Positions 1 through 6,707 of a stretch of 9,664 bases of DNA are shown piece after piece. Origin of the DNA: Bacillota bacterium (GTDB lineage Bacteria; Bacillota; UBA4882; UBA10575); NCBI GenBank assembly GCA_003511465.1, contig DOID01000053.1, forward strand, positions 16,348-26,011, written 5' to 3'. How positions within the stretch are numbered: position 1 is the first letter of the stretch; each line of letters begins with the position of its first letter. The notes beneath the pieces were generated by a model that was given only the letters and a program-made list of their open reading frames with translations, did no database searches and had not been told where the DNA came from. A program made the position numbers and the translations under genes.

Positions 1-620
1 ACCGTTACCGAAGGCATGGTTGATGCCTTTAGAATTAGGTAATCGGCACTTTTGGCTTTTCGCCGGTTAGGCCCTAATCTGGTCACGAGAGCGTTCTGGA
101 TCGCCTGGGCTAAACGCTTACTTTCCGGCTCCTTACGATCATAAAAACACTGCGCCCCTGACCAAATCGACTGTGGAAAACTGTTCACATGGATACTTAA
201 GAGCAGATCGGCCTTACTCCCATTGGCCATCCCGACCCGATGCAGTAAATCCCGGCGTTTCTTCGTTAACTCCCCCGTCTCATGGCTCTGGCTATAATCA
301 ATATCCTGTTCGCGCGTCATCACCACATAAACCCCGACCCGGGAAAAATAGCGTTTCAATCTTTTCGCCACGTCCAAGGTGATCGCTTTCTCCTCCAAAC
401 CACTGCGGCCAACGGCGCCCGGATCAAAACCGCCATGCCCGGCATCGATAACGATTGTTTTTCCGGAAATCGCCGCCGGTAAAAGCTGGGGCCCAGTAGT
501 GGGTCGCCCTTCCTTGGTCCACCCGTAGAAAAAACCAAAAGCTAAAAGAAAGATGATGGCAAGAAAGTACTCATGTCGCCATACAATATTTAACCAGAAG
601 AACTTTTTTTTGGTAACCAT
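1..620 (-). CDS. cwlD: CwlD-like N-acetylmuramoyl-L-alanine amidase (partial, C-terminus beyond window)
   Basis: Amidase_3 family zinc hydrolase that cleaves the amide bond between N-acetylmuramic acid and the stem peptide. In spore formers CwlD starts muramic-delta-lactam formation in the spore cortex. Reading from an ATG at 618-620, 206 codons are visible before the window edge with no stop. A short basic N-terminus is followed by one membrane segment (about residues 18-34), then the domain opens with TIVIDAGHGGFDPGA (residues 55-69). The expected zinc ligands are His62, Glu76 or Glu77 (in GLEEK) and His144 (in SIHVN). The visible end (YLILKASTMPSV) matches the stretch just before the family's catalytic Glu, which would lie outside. 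A GGTGGGAG ribosome site precedes the start. The single N-terminal anchor plus bare catalytic domain, without cell-wall binding repeats, favours CwlD over autolysin amidases. The family is certain; the sporulation role is inferred. Confidence 0.88.
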   Translation of the reverse strand, partial: MVTKKKFFWLNIVWRHEYFLAIIFLLAFGFFYGWTKEGRPTTGPQLLPAAISGKTIVIDAGHGGFDPGAVGRSGLEEKAITLDVAKRLKRYFSRVGVYVVMTREQDIDYSQSHETGELTKKRRDLLHRVGMANGSKADLLLSIHVNSFPQSIWSGAQCFYDRKEPESKRLAQAIQNALVTRLGPNRRKAKSADYLILKASTMPSVT

Positions 621-646
621 TCTCCCACCCCGACTTTCATCCTTAT

Positions 647-654
647 AAAATATG
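647..654 (-). promoter_or_regulatory. possible -10 element for the cwlD-like gene
   Basis: Read on the minus strand this is CATATTTT followed by ATAAG, about 27 bases before the amidase start codon. It resembles a sporulation sigma-E -10 (CATAcAnT) and also contains TATTTT, a weak sigma-A -10. No convincing -35 of either class sits at the right distance, so the sigma factor cannot be assigned. Apart from this and the candidate at 740-745, the 621-787 stretch shows no other gene or hairpin I can support. Confidence 0.2.
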
Positions 655-739
655 AGCGAGCCTGGTTACTTAGAAGCAGAAAAGCGATTTCGTGCTCAGT
701 TCCAACAATCCCCTCTTTAATCAGCTTTCATAATCTGTT

Positions 740-745
740 TATAAT
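740..745 (+). promoter_or_regulatory. candidate -10 (TATAAT) for the GNAT-ku-ligD run
   Basis: A perfect TATAAT lies 55 bases before the ATG at 800. The hexamer 17 bases upstream (717-722, TTAATC) matches the sigma-A -35 poorly, so this is a candidate based on the -10 alone. It is the only plausible promoter I see between the divergent cwlD-like gene and this three-gene run. Confidence 0.3.
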
Positions 746-799
746 AATTGTAAAACAGAACGGAGATTGACAGAACAGAAAATTAATGGAGGGTTCTTA

Positions 800-1933
800 A
801 TGGATCGGATTTCCATTAAACCTGTAGTGACCCGTAGCGATATGCGGGATTTTCTCTGGTTACCGTGGAACATATACAAAAAGGACGCCAACTGGGTTCC
901 CCCTTTACTGAAAGAGGTTAAAAAGAAACTGGATCCCCGGTTCAATCCTTTACTGGCCAGAGGTCCGTACCGTCTCTTTCTCGCTTCCGATTCGGTGGGA
1001 CGACCTCTAAGCCGGGTGCTGGTGGGGGTTGACCCTGCCGATAGCGAAGGCCAGCGGGAGCAGGAAGGTTACCTCGCCCTGTTTGAAGCGGTGAACGAAC
1101 AAGCGGGGATCTTAATCTTGGACCATGCCTGCCGCTGGCTCTCTTCCCTAAACCAAGGCATAAGACAACTTAAAGGGCCGATCTCGCCTAACAAGGGTGA
1201 TAACCTCCGCGGTTTATTAATTTGGGGCTTTGATTCACCGCCGGTTTTGATGAACGCCTATAATCCACCGGAATATGCCGCTTATTTTGAAAAAGCTGGT
1301 TTTATGAAGGACAACGACCTTTACGCCTACTACTATGACCTGAAGGCGATGGGCGAACGCAAAACTGCCCGCGTCGTCAGCTATGCCCAGAATAAATACG
1401 GTTTTCGCGTGAATTCCCTTAACCTCAATAACCTAGAGGGGGAATTGGAGGATATTAAGTATATCCTTGATCACGCCTTACCGGAAGACTGGGGAGACCT
1501 CCCACCGCCCAATCTTGATGATTTGAAAGCCCTCGCCTTTCAGCTCAAAGACCTGATCATCCCCGAATTGATCCCAATCGCCCGCAGCCTGGAGGGAGAA
1601 CCAATCGGTTTTGCTGTCTCCATTCCCGACTACAACCGGGTGCTGCCAAAGATTAACGGACGGCTGTTCCCGATTGGCTGGGCGAAATTTTTACTCAACC
1701 GCCACCGGGTCTCCGGCGCCCGCGTCTTTCTCCTCTTCGTCATCCCGGAGTACCGTAAAAAAGGTGTCTCCGGTACGATCTTTTATCAATTATTGCTCAA
1801 AGCAAAAGAGCTGGGCTTTACCTACGGAGAAGGTTCCACCATCGGGGAGTTCAACACCCCAATGCGCCGCGACGCCGAGGGGGTCGGCGGGCTCCATTAC
1901 AAAACCTACCGCCTTTATAAGAAAAGTATTTAA
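800..1933 (+). CDS. YghO-like GNAT-fold acyltransferase family protein, function unknown
   Basis: A 377-residue protein resembling the YghO-like family of uncharacterised GNAT-fold (acyl-CoA N-acyltransferase) proteins. The N-terminus has the family's FLWLPWNIYKKDANWVPPL signature (about residues 18-36). The middle has KGPISPNKGDNLRGLLIWGFDSPPVLMNAYNPPEY in two blocks. The C-terminal GNAT half carries a pyrophosphate-loop-like RKKGVSG (residues 319-325) and ends with the family motif around FNTPMRRDAEGVGG and YKTYRLYKK. No membrane segment is seen. I chose the ATG at 800 because GGAGGG at 788-793 sits six bases upstream; a TTG at 767 would add 11 residues that look unlike the family. It is first of three plus-strand genes, with 50 bases to ku, so it is probably co-transcribed with the NHEJ pair. 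Substrate and role are unknown, and a DNA-repair link is only an inference from position. Confidence 0.75.
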   Translation: MDRISIKPVVTRSDMRDFLWLPWNIYKKDANWVPPLLKEVKKKLDPRFNPLLARGPYRLFLASDSVGRPLSRVLVGVDPADSEGQREQEGYLALFEAVNEQAGILILDHACRWLSSLNQGIRQLKGPISPNKGDNLRGLLIWGFDSPPVLMNAYNPPEYAAYFEKAGFMKDNDLYAYYYDLKAMGERKTARVVSYAQNKYGFRVNSLNLNNLEGELEDIKYILDHALPEDWGDLPPPNLDDLKALAFQLKDLIIPELIPIARSLEGEPIGFAVSIPDYNRVLPKINGRLFPIGWAKFLLNRHRVSGARVFLLFVIPEYRKKGVSGTIFYQLLLKAKELGFTYGEGSTIGEFNTPMRRDAEGVGGLHYKTYRLYKKSI

Positions 1934-1983
1934 TGAGGGATCGGGAGATAATAACTTTAACCGTAATCAACAGGAGGTTCACC

Positions 1984-2796
1984 ATGCGTACGCTCTGGAA
2001 AGGGGCGATCAGTTTCGGGCTGGTCAACATCCCGGTCAAGATGTACACCGCCACTGAACGCAAAGATCTGCATTTTAATCAACTGCACGCGGCCTGTAAA
2101 ACCCCGATCGCCTACCGCAAATTCTGTCCCGCTTGTCAAGTGGAAGTTGGCCCCGATGACCTGGTTCGTGGCTACGAATACGAAAAAGGACGCTACGTAA
2201 TTCTACGAGATGAGGATTTTGAAAACCTACCGGGAGAAAACACCAAAACCATCGATATTCTCGACTTTGTCGACTTAGCGGAGATCGATCCGGTCTATTT
2301 CGACCGCAGCTACTACCTGGGGCCCAATCCCGGCGGGGAAAAAGCCTATGACCTTTTGAAACAAGCCATGGCTGAAACGGGGAAAATAGCCATCGCCCGT
2401 GTGATGATCCGCTCCAAGTCTGTCCTGGCTTGTCTCCGCGGGTGGGAAAAGCTCCTTGTCATGGAGACGATGTTTTTCCCCGATGAAATTCGCCGCCCCG
2501 AGTTATTAAGCGACCAGTTTAAAGCAGTCGAGCTCCACCCAAATGAGGTTAATATGGCCAACAGCTTAATCGGTAACCTCTCCGCCCCCTTCAATCCGGA
2601 GAAGTACACCAATGAATACCGTTCTAAGCTAATGGAGATGATTCAGGGCAAAATCGCCGGCGAGGAAGTAGCAATCCCAACCGCCCCGGAAACAGCCAAA
2701 GTCGTCGATCTGATGGAAGCCTTAAAGGCCAGTTTACAAGCGACCACCGAACAAAAGGAAACCCCGAAAAAAAGAAGGAAGAAAAAGACAGGATAA
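1984..2796 (+). CDS. ku: Ku protein, bacterial non-homologous end joining
   Basis: Bacterial Ku forms a homodimeric ring that threads onto double-strand DNA ends and recruits the LigD ligase. The 270-residue product opens with MRTLWKGAISFGLVNIPVKM, typical of the family, and covers the Ku core beta-barrel. It has C38, C48 and C51 in the CKTP and FCPAC region, then VRGYEYEKGRYVIL and later FFPDEIRRPE. The length fits bacterial Ku. The last 16 or so residues are a lysine/arginine-rich tail (KKRRKKK), as in Ku proteins whose basic C-terminus helps DNA binding. The start is fixed by AGGAGG at 1972-1977, six bases before ATG; an in-frame ATG at 1933 overlaps the previous stop region and lacks such a site. 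The stop is two bases from the ligase start, so the two are almost certainly translationally coupled. Bacillus relatives use this pathway to repair spore DNA during germination (known for that genus, inferred here). Confidence 0.95.
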   Translation: MRTLWKGAISFGLVNIPVKMYTATERKDLHFNQLHAACKTPIAYRKFCPACQVEVGPDDLVRGYEYEKGRYVILRDEDFENLPGENTKTIDILDFVDLAEIDPVYFDRSYYLGPNPGGEKAYDLLKQAMAETGKIAIARVMIRSKSVLACLRGWEKLLVMETMFFPDEIRRPELLSDQFKAVELHPNEVNMANSLIGNLSAPFNPEKYTNEYRSKLMEMIQGKIAGEEVAIPTAPETAKVVDLMEALKASLQATTEQKETPKKRRKKKTG

Positions 2797-2798
2797 CC

Positions 2799-3746
2799 AT
2801 GGTCTTACCCTTAACAATCGCGCCGATGCTCGCCGTTAGCGCCCCACCCTTTAATTCTCCCGCTTATCTTTTCGAGCTCAAATGGGACGGCCTGCGCGGT
2901 CTGGCCTTTTTAACAGCCGCCACGAAACTGCAGAGCCGGACGGGGCGGGATATTTCCTTCCAATATCCGGAACTAGGCACCTTGCAACATCAAGTTAAGG
3001 TGCCTGAAGTTGTTCTGGATGGAGAAATAATCGTTCTAGCGGACGGGAAACCAAGTTTCGAGCGTTTACAAAGCCGGATGCACACTACTACGGCACCCAA
3101 TATCCAAGCAGCAATGCGCCAGGACCCCGTCGTCTACGTTGTTTTTGATCTCCTCTACCTCAAAGGCCAATCCCTGATGGACCGTCCCCTCGAAGCCCGG
3201 CAGGAACTTCTCCAGTCGGTGGTCGTACCCAGCCCGAATTTGATCATCAGCTCACCCATTCCCGAAGCTGGACAGGAGCTTTTCCGGCATACTCAGGCTC
3301 TTGGTCTGGAAGGCGTCATCGGAAAAGCGAAGGACAGCCCCTATCTTCCGGGTAAACGCAGTCCCTACTGGAAGAAAGCGCGGGTTACGAAAAGCGCCGA
3401 CTTTGTCATTTGTGGTTACACCAAAAGCCCCCAGGGACGCAAGGATTTATCCGCCTTAGTCATCGGGGTTTATGCCGGTGCTGATCTGGAGTCCTACGGA
3501 TTGGTAGGAACCGGATTCTCCCAACCAGAGATCGACCATTTACTCCACCGTTTTGCCGCTTTAAACCAAAAAGAGGCACCGGTAAAGAATCCACCGCGCC
3601 TAAAATCCGTCCAGTGGCTCAAGCCCCATCTGGTGTGCGCGGTGGAATACTTGGCGGTAACACCGGACCGCCACCTCCGCCACCCGCTCTACAAAGGACT
3701 CCGGGAGCGTACCCCGGAAACGTGTCGCGTAGAAGATCTTATCTAA
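2799..3746 (+). CDS. ligD: ATP-dependent DNA ligase, LigD ligase domain only (NHEJ)
   Basis: This enzyme seals double-strand breaks with Ku by forming an enzyme-AMP intermediate. The 315 residues contain all nucleotidyltransferase motifs: motif I ELKWDGLRG with the adenylated lysine Lys28, motif III FDLLY (116-120), motif IV EGVIGK (171-176) and motif V WKKAR (191-195). An OB-fold follows from about residue 200 (DFVICGYTKSPQGRKDLSAL), ending in the family's closing HPLYKGLRE region. It is therefore complete as a ligase domain but lacks the polymerase/primase domain fused to it in Bacillus LigD and the phosphoesterase domain of Pseudomonas and Mycobacterium LigD. AGGA at 2790-2793 overlaps the ku stop, indicating coupling. 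A separate polymerase gene could exist elsewhere. Other ATP-dependent ligases are less likely because of the adjacent Ku. Confidence 0.93.
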   Translation: MVLPLTIAPMLAVSAPPFNSPAYLFELKWDGLRGLAFLTAATKLQSRTGRDISFQYPELGTLQHQVKVPEVVLDGEIIVLADGKPSFERLQSRMHTTTAPNIQAAMRQDPVVYVVFDLLYLKGQSLMDRPLEARQELLQSVVVPSPNLIISSPIPEAGQELFRHTQALGLEGVIGKAKDSPYLPGKRSPYWKKARVTKSADFVICGYTKSPQGRKDLSALVIGVYAGADLESYGLVGTGFSQPEIDHLLHRFAALNQKEAPVKNPPRLKSVQWLKPHLVCAVEYLAVTPDRHLRHPLYKGLRERTPETCRVEDLI

Positions 3747-3778
3747 AGCACCACCTACAATTTTAACGATAAAAAGCG

Positions 3779-3807
3779 TTGACAAAGGCAAACGGGCATG
3801 TTATCCT
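3779..3807 (+). promoter_or_regulatory. sigma-A promoter with extended -10 for iscS-iscU-mnmA
   Basis: The -35 is a perfect TTGACA (3779-3784). A 17-base spacer leads to TATCCT (3802-3807), preceded by TG at 3799-3800, giving the extended -10 form TGnTATnnT. The predicted start of transcription is near 3814, leaving an untranslated leader of about 120 bases before the ATG at 3936. This is the best promoter in the window. Confidence 0.75.
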
Positions 3808-3846
3808 AATTTTAGTATTCCTACTAAATAACTAGGGATTAAAATT
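3808..3846. promoter_or_regulatory. long imperfect palindrome over the predicted transcription start; candidate repressor operator
   Basis: Outer arms AATTTTA (3808-3814) and TAAAATT (3840-3846) flank inner arms ATTCCTA (3817-3823) and TAGGGAT (3833-3839), with an AT-rich centre CTAAATAAC. The inner arms match at six of seven positions, and the left side has two extra bases between its arms. It starts directly after the -10, so a bound protein would block initiation. The position in front of an Fe-S assembly operon suggests an Rrf2/IscR-family repressor, but no regulator gene lies in the window and the site has not been compared with a motif collection. Confidence 0.45.
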
Positions 3847-3935
3847 CGCCGCAATCTCGCGCTTTTCCATTGATCGCGCCCAGATAATTTTTCATGGAAG
3901 AACAATGCCAAAAGCTTGAAAGGAGCTGCCAAAAG

Positions 3936-5108
3936 ATGATCTACCTTGATCACGCCGCTACGACCCCGGTTAAACCACCGGTTCTCGAAGCAATGTTACC
4001 ATATTTTACAGAATACTACGGTAACCCTTCCAGCGTCTATAAACTGGCGCAACGGAATAAAAAAACACTGGACGACGCCCGCGCAGTGGTTGCCCGGCAC
4101 TTAGGTGCCGAGCCCAAGGAGATCTTTTTCACTTCGGGCGGTACGGAAGCTGATAACTGGGCGATCAAAGGGATCGCCGCCGCTTTAAAGGAAAAAGGCA
4201 ATCACATCATCACCACCAACATTGAACACCATGCGGTGCTCCATCCTTGTCAGCACCTGGAAAAACTAGGGTTTGACGTTACCTACCTGGAAGTAGATGG
4301 CGATGGTCTGGTGACGCCGGAACAAGTGGAGCAGGCGATCAGGGCTGAAACTATTTTGATCTCGATCATGTATGCCAACAATGAAATTGGGACGATCATG
4401 CCCATCGCGGAAATCGGCACGGTCGCCCGGGCACACGGAGTTGTCTTCCATACCGACGCCGTCCAGGCCGTTGGCCATCTGCCGATCGATGTGAAGGCAG
4501 AAAATATTGATCTACTCTCCTTATCCGGGCATAAATTTTACGGGCCGAAAGGAATCGGTGCCCTCTACGTCCGGAGGGGCGTAAAGCTTCCTTCCTTCCT
4601 TCACGGCGGCGGTCAGGAGCGCGGCAAAAGACCCGGCACCGAGAATGTCCCGGGCATCGTCGGACTCGCGACAGCCATTGACCTGGCCTACCAGGATTTG
4701 GCGGTAAAAACCGCCCGCATAAAAACCCTCCGAGACTACCTGATTGACCGAATTTTCGAGCGGATCCCCTATTGTCGGCTAAATGGCCACCGCCACCAAC
4801 GGCTGGCGAATAATGTGAACTTCTCCTTTGACTTTGTCGAGGGGGAATCCCTTTTGCTTCTCTTGGATATAGAGGGGATCGCTGCTTCCAGCGGTTCGGC
4901 CTGCACGTCGGGTTCACTAGATCCCTCCCATGTCCTGCTAGCGCTAGGCCTTCCCCACGAGCAAGCCCATGGTTCGATCCGTTTTACCCTGGGTGAGGAT
5001 AACACCCAAGCGGAGCTTGATTTGGTCTTGGACAAACTGCCCGTTTTTGTTGAACGGATGCGATCCATGTCCCCGCTTTATGAAGATTTTGTACAGAAGA
5101 ATTCTTAA
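3936..5108 (+). CDS. iscS: Cysteine desulfurase (IscS/NifS type)
   Basis: PLP enzyme that removes sulfur from L-cysteine, giving alanine and a protein-bound persulfide for Fe-S clusters and tRNA thiolation. The 390-residue form begins MIYLDHAATTPVKPPVLEAM, the usual class V N-terminus. Seen in order are TSGGTEADN, the PLP-stacking His in EHHAVLHP (His98/His99), the Schiff-base lysine in SGHKFYGPKG (Lys200), the phosphate-binding GGGQERGKRPGTEN and the persulfide cysteine in SGSACTSGS (Cys323) on a short NifS-like loop. The ATG at 3936 is preferred, with AAAGGAG at 3919-3925; an in-frame ATG at 3894 would add 14 residues before the conserved start and has no ribosome site. The next two genes are its natural partners. 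IscS and NifS cannot be told apart here; the presence of mnmA favours a housekeeping role. Confidence 0.95.
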   Translation: MIYLDHAATTPVKPPVLEAMLPYFTEYYGNPSSVYKLAQRNKKTLDDARAVVARHLGAEPKEIFFTSGGTEADNWAIKGIAAALKEKGNHIITTNIEHHAVLHPCQHLEKLGFDVTYLEVDGDGLVTPEQVEQAIRAETILISIMYANNEIGTIMPIAEIGTVARAHGVVFHTDAVQAVGHLPIDVKAENIDLLSLSGHKFYGPKGIGALYVRRGVKLPSFLHGGGQERGKRPGTENVPGIVGLATAIDLAYQDLAVKTARIKTLRDYLIDRIFERIPYCRLNGHRHQRLANNVNFSFDFVEGESLLLLLDIEGIAASSGSACTSGSLDPSHVLLALGLPHEQAHGSIRFTLGEDNTQAELDLVLDKLPVFVERMRSMSPLYEDFVQKNS

Positions 5109-5132
5109 AAAATACTGATAGGAGGTGAAGAG

Positions 5133-5570
5133 ATGTACAGTGAGAAAGTAATGGAGTGTTTCATGAACCCGCAGAACGTTGGGGAAATTGAGAACGCCGA
5201 TGGGGTCGGTACGGTTGGTAACCCGCGGTGCGGCGATATTATGAAAATTTATCTTAAAATAGAGGATAATACGATTAAGGATGTGAAATTTAAAACCTTC
5301 GGTTGTGGGGCGGCGATCGCTACCAGCACCATGATGACCCAGATGGTGAAGGGGAAATCCATTGAAGAAGCCCTGAAGATCAACAATGAAGCGGTGGCTG
5401 AGGCCTTAGACGGGCTACCTCCTGTCAAAATGCATTGTTCCTGTTTAGCGGAAGAAGCGCTGCAGGCGGCACTCTGGAACTACGCCCAAAAGAATCAGTT
5501 ATCAATCGAGGGCCTAAACCCGCCGCCCAATTATGTCGCCGAAGAAAAGGGCAGCACCGAAGAGAATTAA
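5133..5570 (+). CDS. iscU: Fe-S cluster assembly scaffold (IscU / NifU N-terminal type)
   Basis: Scaffold on which [2Fe-2S] and [4Fe-4S] clusters are built from desulfurase sulfur before transfer to target proteins. The 145-residue product is a single IscU/NifU_N domain with the three ligand cysteines Cys33 (NPRCGD), Cys58 (TFGCGAA) and Cys102 (MHCSC). It also has Asp35, whose equivalent tunes cluster release in other IscU proteins. The C-terminal 25 or so residues (after NYAQKN) are polar and probably flexible. It lacks the ferredoxin-like and Nfu domains of full nitrogen-fixation NifU, and the Gly-Cys pattern differs from SufU, which has a long insertion. A fourth cysteine, Cys104, lies two residues after the last ligand. 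GGAGGTG at 5121-5127 sits five bases before ATG. It is 24 bases downstream of iscS and 15 upstream of mnmA, so clearly one transcript. Confidence 0.93.
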   Translation: MYSEKVMECFMNPQNVGEIENADGVGTVGNPRCGDIMKIYLKIEDNTIKDVKFKTFGCGAAIATSTMMTQMVKGKSIEEALKINNEAVAEALDGLPPVKMHCSCLAEEALQAALWNYAQKNQLSIEGLNPPPNYVAEEKGSTEEN

Positions 5571-5585
5571 TTACGGGGTGGAAAA

Positions 5586-6671
5586 GTGGCAAAAAAAAAC
5601 GTTGTCGTCGGAATGTCGGGGGGCGTGGATAGTTCTGTCGCCGCCTATTTACTACAAAAAGCCGGTTATGAGGTGATTGGTGTTACCATGCAAATCTGGC
5701 CGGAAGACGCACCCCAGGAAGAGAGTGGCGGGTGTTGTGGGCTGACCGCAGTCGACGATGCCCGCCATGTTTGTGAACAACTCAAGATCCCCCACTACAC
5801 CTTAAATTTTCGGAATGATTTTAACACGTATGTGATTGATTACTTTGTCGCCGAATACCGGCAGGGCCGTACCCCTAACCCCTGCATCGCTTGTAACCGC
5901 TATGTGAAGTGGGAATCCCTCTTGACCAAAGCTTTACAGATCGGGGCCGATTACATCGCCACCGGACACTACGCCCGGGTTCTTTTTTCCGAATCAACCG
6001 GGCGTTACCTGTTAATGCAAGCCGCCACCATCAAGAAAGATCAAACTTACGCCCTCTACAATTTAACCCAAGAGCAATTAGCCCACACGCTAATGCCCCT
6101 GGGTGATTACACCAAAGAAGAAGTGCGCCGCATCGCAGAAGAGATCGGACTTCCCGTCGCGGATAAACCGGACAGCCAGGAGATTTGTTTCATCCCCGAC
6201 CATGATTATGGCCGCTTTATCGAAACCCACTCCGCTTCCCCCGGAGAACCCGGCAATTTCGTCGACCGCCAGGGCCGCGTGCTTGGCCCACACAAAGGAA
6301 TCATCCACTACACCATCGGCCAACGGAAAGGGCTAGGCCTGGCCGCTGATAAACCCCTTTATGTGTTAGAGATTCGTCCTACCAGTAATGAAGTGGTGGT
6401 TGGCGCTGATGAAGAAGTATACCAGCGCACCGTCTACGCCGATCAGTTGAACTTCATCCCCTTTGAAAAGCTCCAAACCAAGCTGGAAGTAGGTGCCAAA
6501 ATCCGCTACAATCACTCTCCGGCACCGGCTATAGTTGAGATGGTTGATGACACCATCCTCCGCTGTGTTTTCCATCAGCCGCAAAGGGCGATTACCCCCG
6601 GTCAAGCCTTAGTGCTCTACGACGGGGATCTGGTGGTGGGTGGTGGGAGTATTATCCGCGGTGAAGCTTAA
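5586..6671 (+). CDS. mnmA: tRNA-specific 2-thiouridylase MnmA
   Basis: MnmA adenylates U34 of tRNA-Lys, -Glu and -Gln and replaces the C2 oxygen with sulfur from a persulfide relay. The 361-residue protein starts at a GTG with a GGGGTGG ribosome site four bases upstream. The PP-loop SGGVDSS is at residues 11-17. The catalytic cysteines are Cys100 (in NPCIACNR) and Cys201 (in EICFIPD), about 100 residues apart as in E. coli MnmA. THGH-type tRNA contacts appear as ATGHYAR, and the C-terminal beta-barrel (IRYNHSPAPA, QRAITPGQALVLY) is complete. The insert with GGCCGLTAVDDARHV after the PP-loop is usual in Gram-positive versions. Being third after iscS and iscU, its sulfur probably comes straight from the desulfurase encoded upstream, as in other Gram-positives that lack the TusABCDE relay (an inference). 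Confidence 0.95.
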   Translation: MAKKNVVVGMSGGVDSSVAAYLLQKAGYEVIGVTMQIWPEDAPQEESGGCCGLTAVDDARHVCEQLKIPHYTLNFRNDFNTYVIDYFVAEYRQGRTPNPCIACNRYVKWESLLTKALQIGADYIATGHYARVLFSESTGRYLLMQAATIKKDQTYALYNLTQEQLAHTLMPLGDYTKEEVRRIAEEIGLPVADKPDSQEICFIPDHDYGRFIETHSASPGEPGNFVDRQGRVLGPHKGIIHYTIGQRKGLGLAADKPLYVLEIRPTSNEVVVGADEEVYQRTVYADQLNFIPFEKLQTKLEVGAKIRYNHSPAPAIVEMVDDTILRCVFHQPQRAITPGQALVLYDGDLVVGGGSIIRGEA

Positions 6672-6682
6672 ACCAGCGGTAG

Positions 6683-6707
6683 CTAGGGTGGGGGACTACC
6701 TAGTTTT
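6683..6707 (+). terminator. weak terminator-like hairpin after mnmA
   Basis: CTAGG (6683-6687) and CCTAG (6699-6703) can pair around an 11-base loop, followed by TTTT (6704-6707). An alternative overlapping stem pairs GGTAG (6679-6683) with CTACC (6696-6700). Both are short, and the element overlaps the stop codon of the convergent gene. It may contribute to ending transcription between the two converging operons, but it is not a strong intrinsic terminator. Confidence 0.3.

Noticed and set aside
767..799. TTG at 767 as an upstream start of the GNAT-fold gene
   Set aside because: The ATG at 800 has a strong GGAGGG six bases upstream, and the extra 11 residues do not resemble the family's N-terminus. 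The TTGACA at 767-772 also has no usable -10 downstream.
1611..2057. 148-codon plus-strand frame overlapping the end of the GNAT gene and start of ku
   Set aside because: Both overlapping genes are well supported in another frame, and the product is low-complexity Ser/Pro/Thr-rich with no domain.
3765..3780. AACG / CGTT inverted repeat overlapping the iscS -35
   Set aside because: Arms of four bases over an eight-base spacer are expected by chance.
3894..3935. In-frame ATG at 3894 giving a 404-residue cysteine desulfurase
   Set aside because: No ribosome site precedes it, and the family normally begins at the MIYLDHAAT stretch, which has AAAGGAG in front.
4396..4917. Long 173-codon open frame on the minus strand inside iscS
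   Set aside because: It is antisense to a gene with all expected motifs, its composition is rich in Arg/Pro/Gly as in shadow frames, and it has no ribosome site or recognisable domain.
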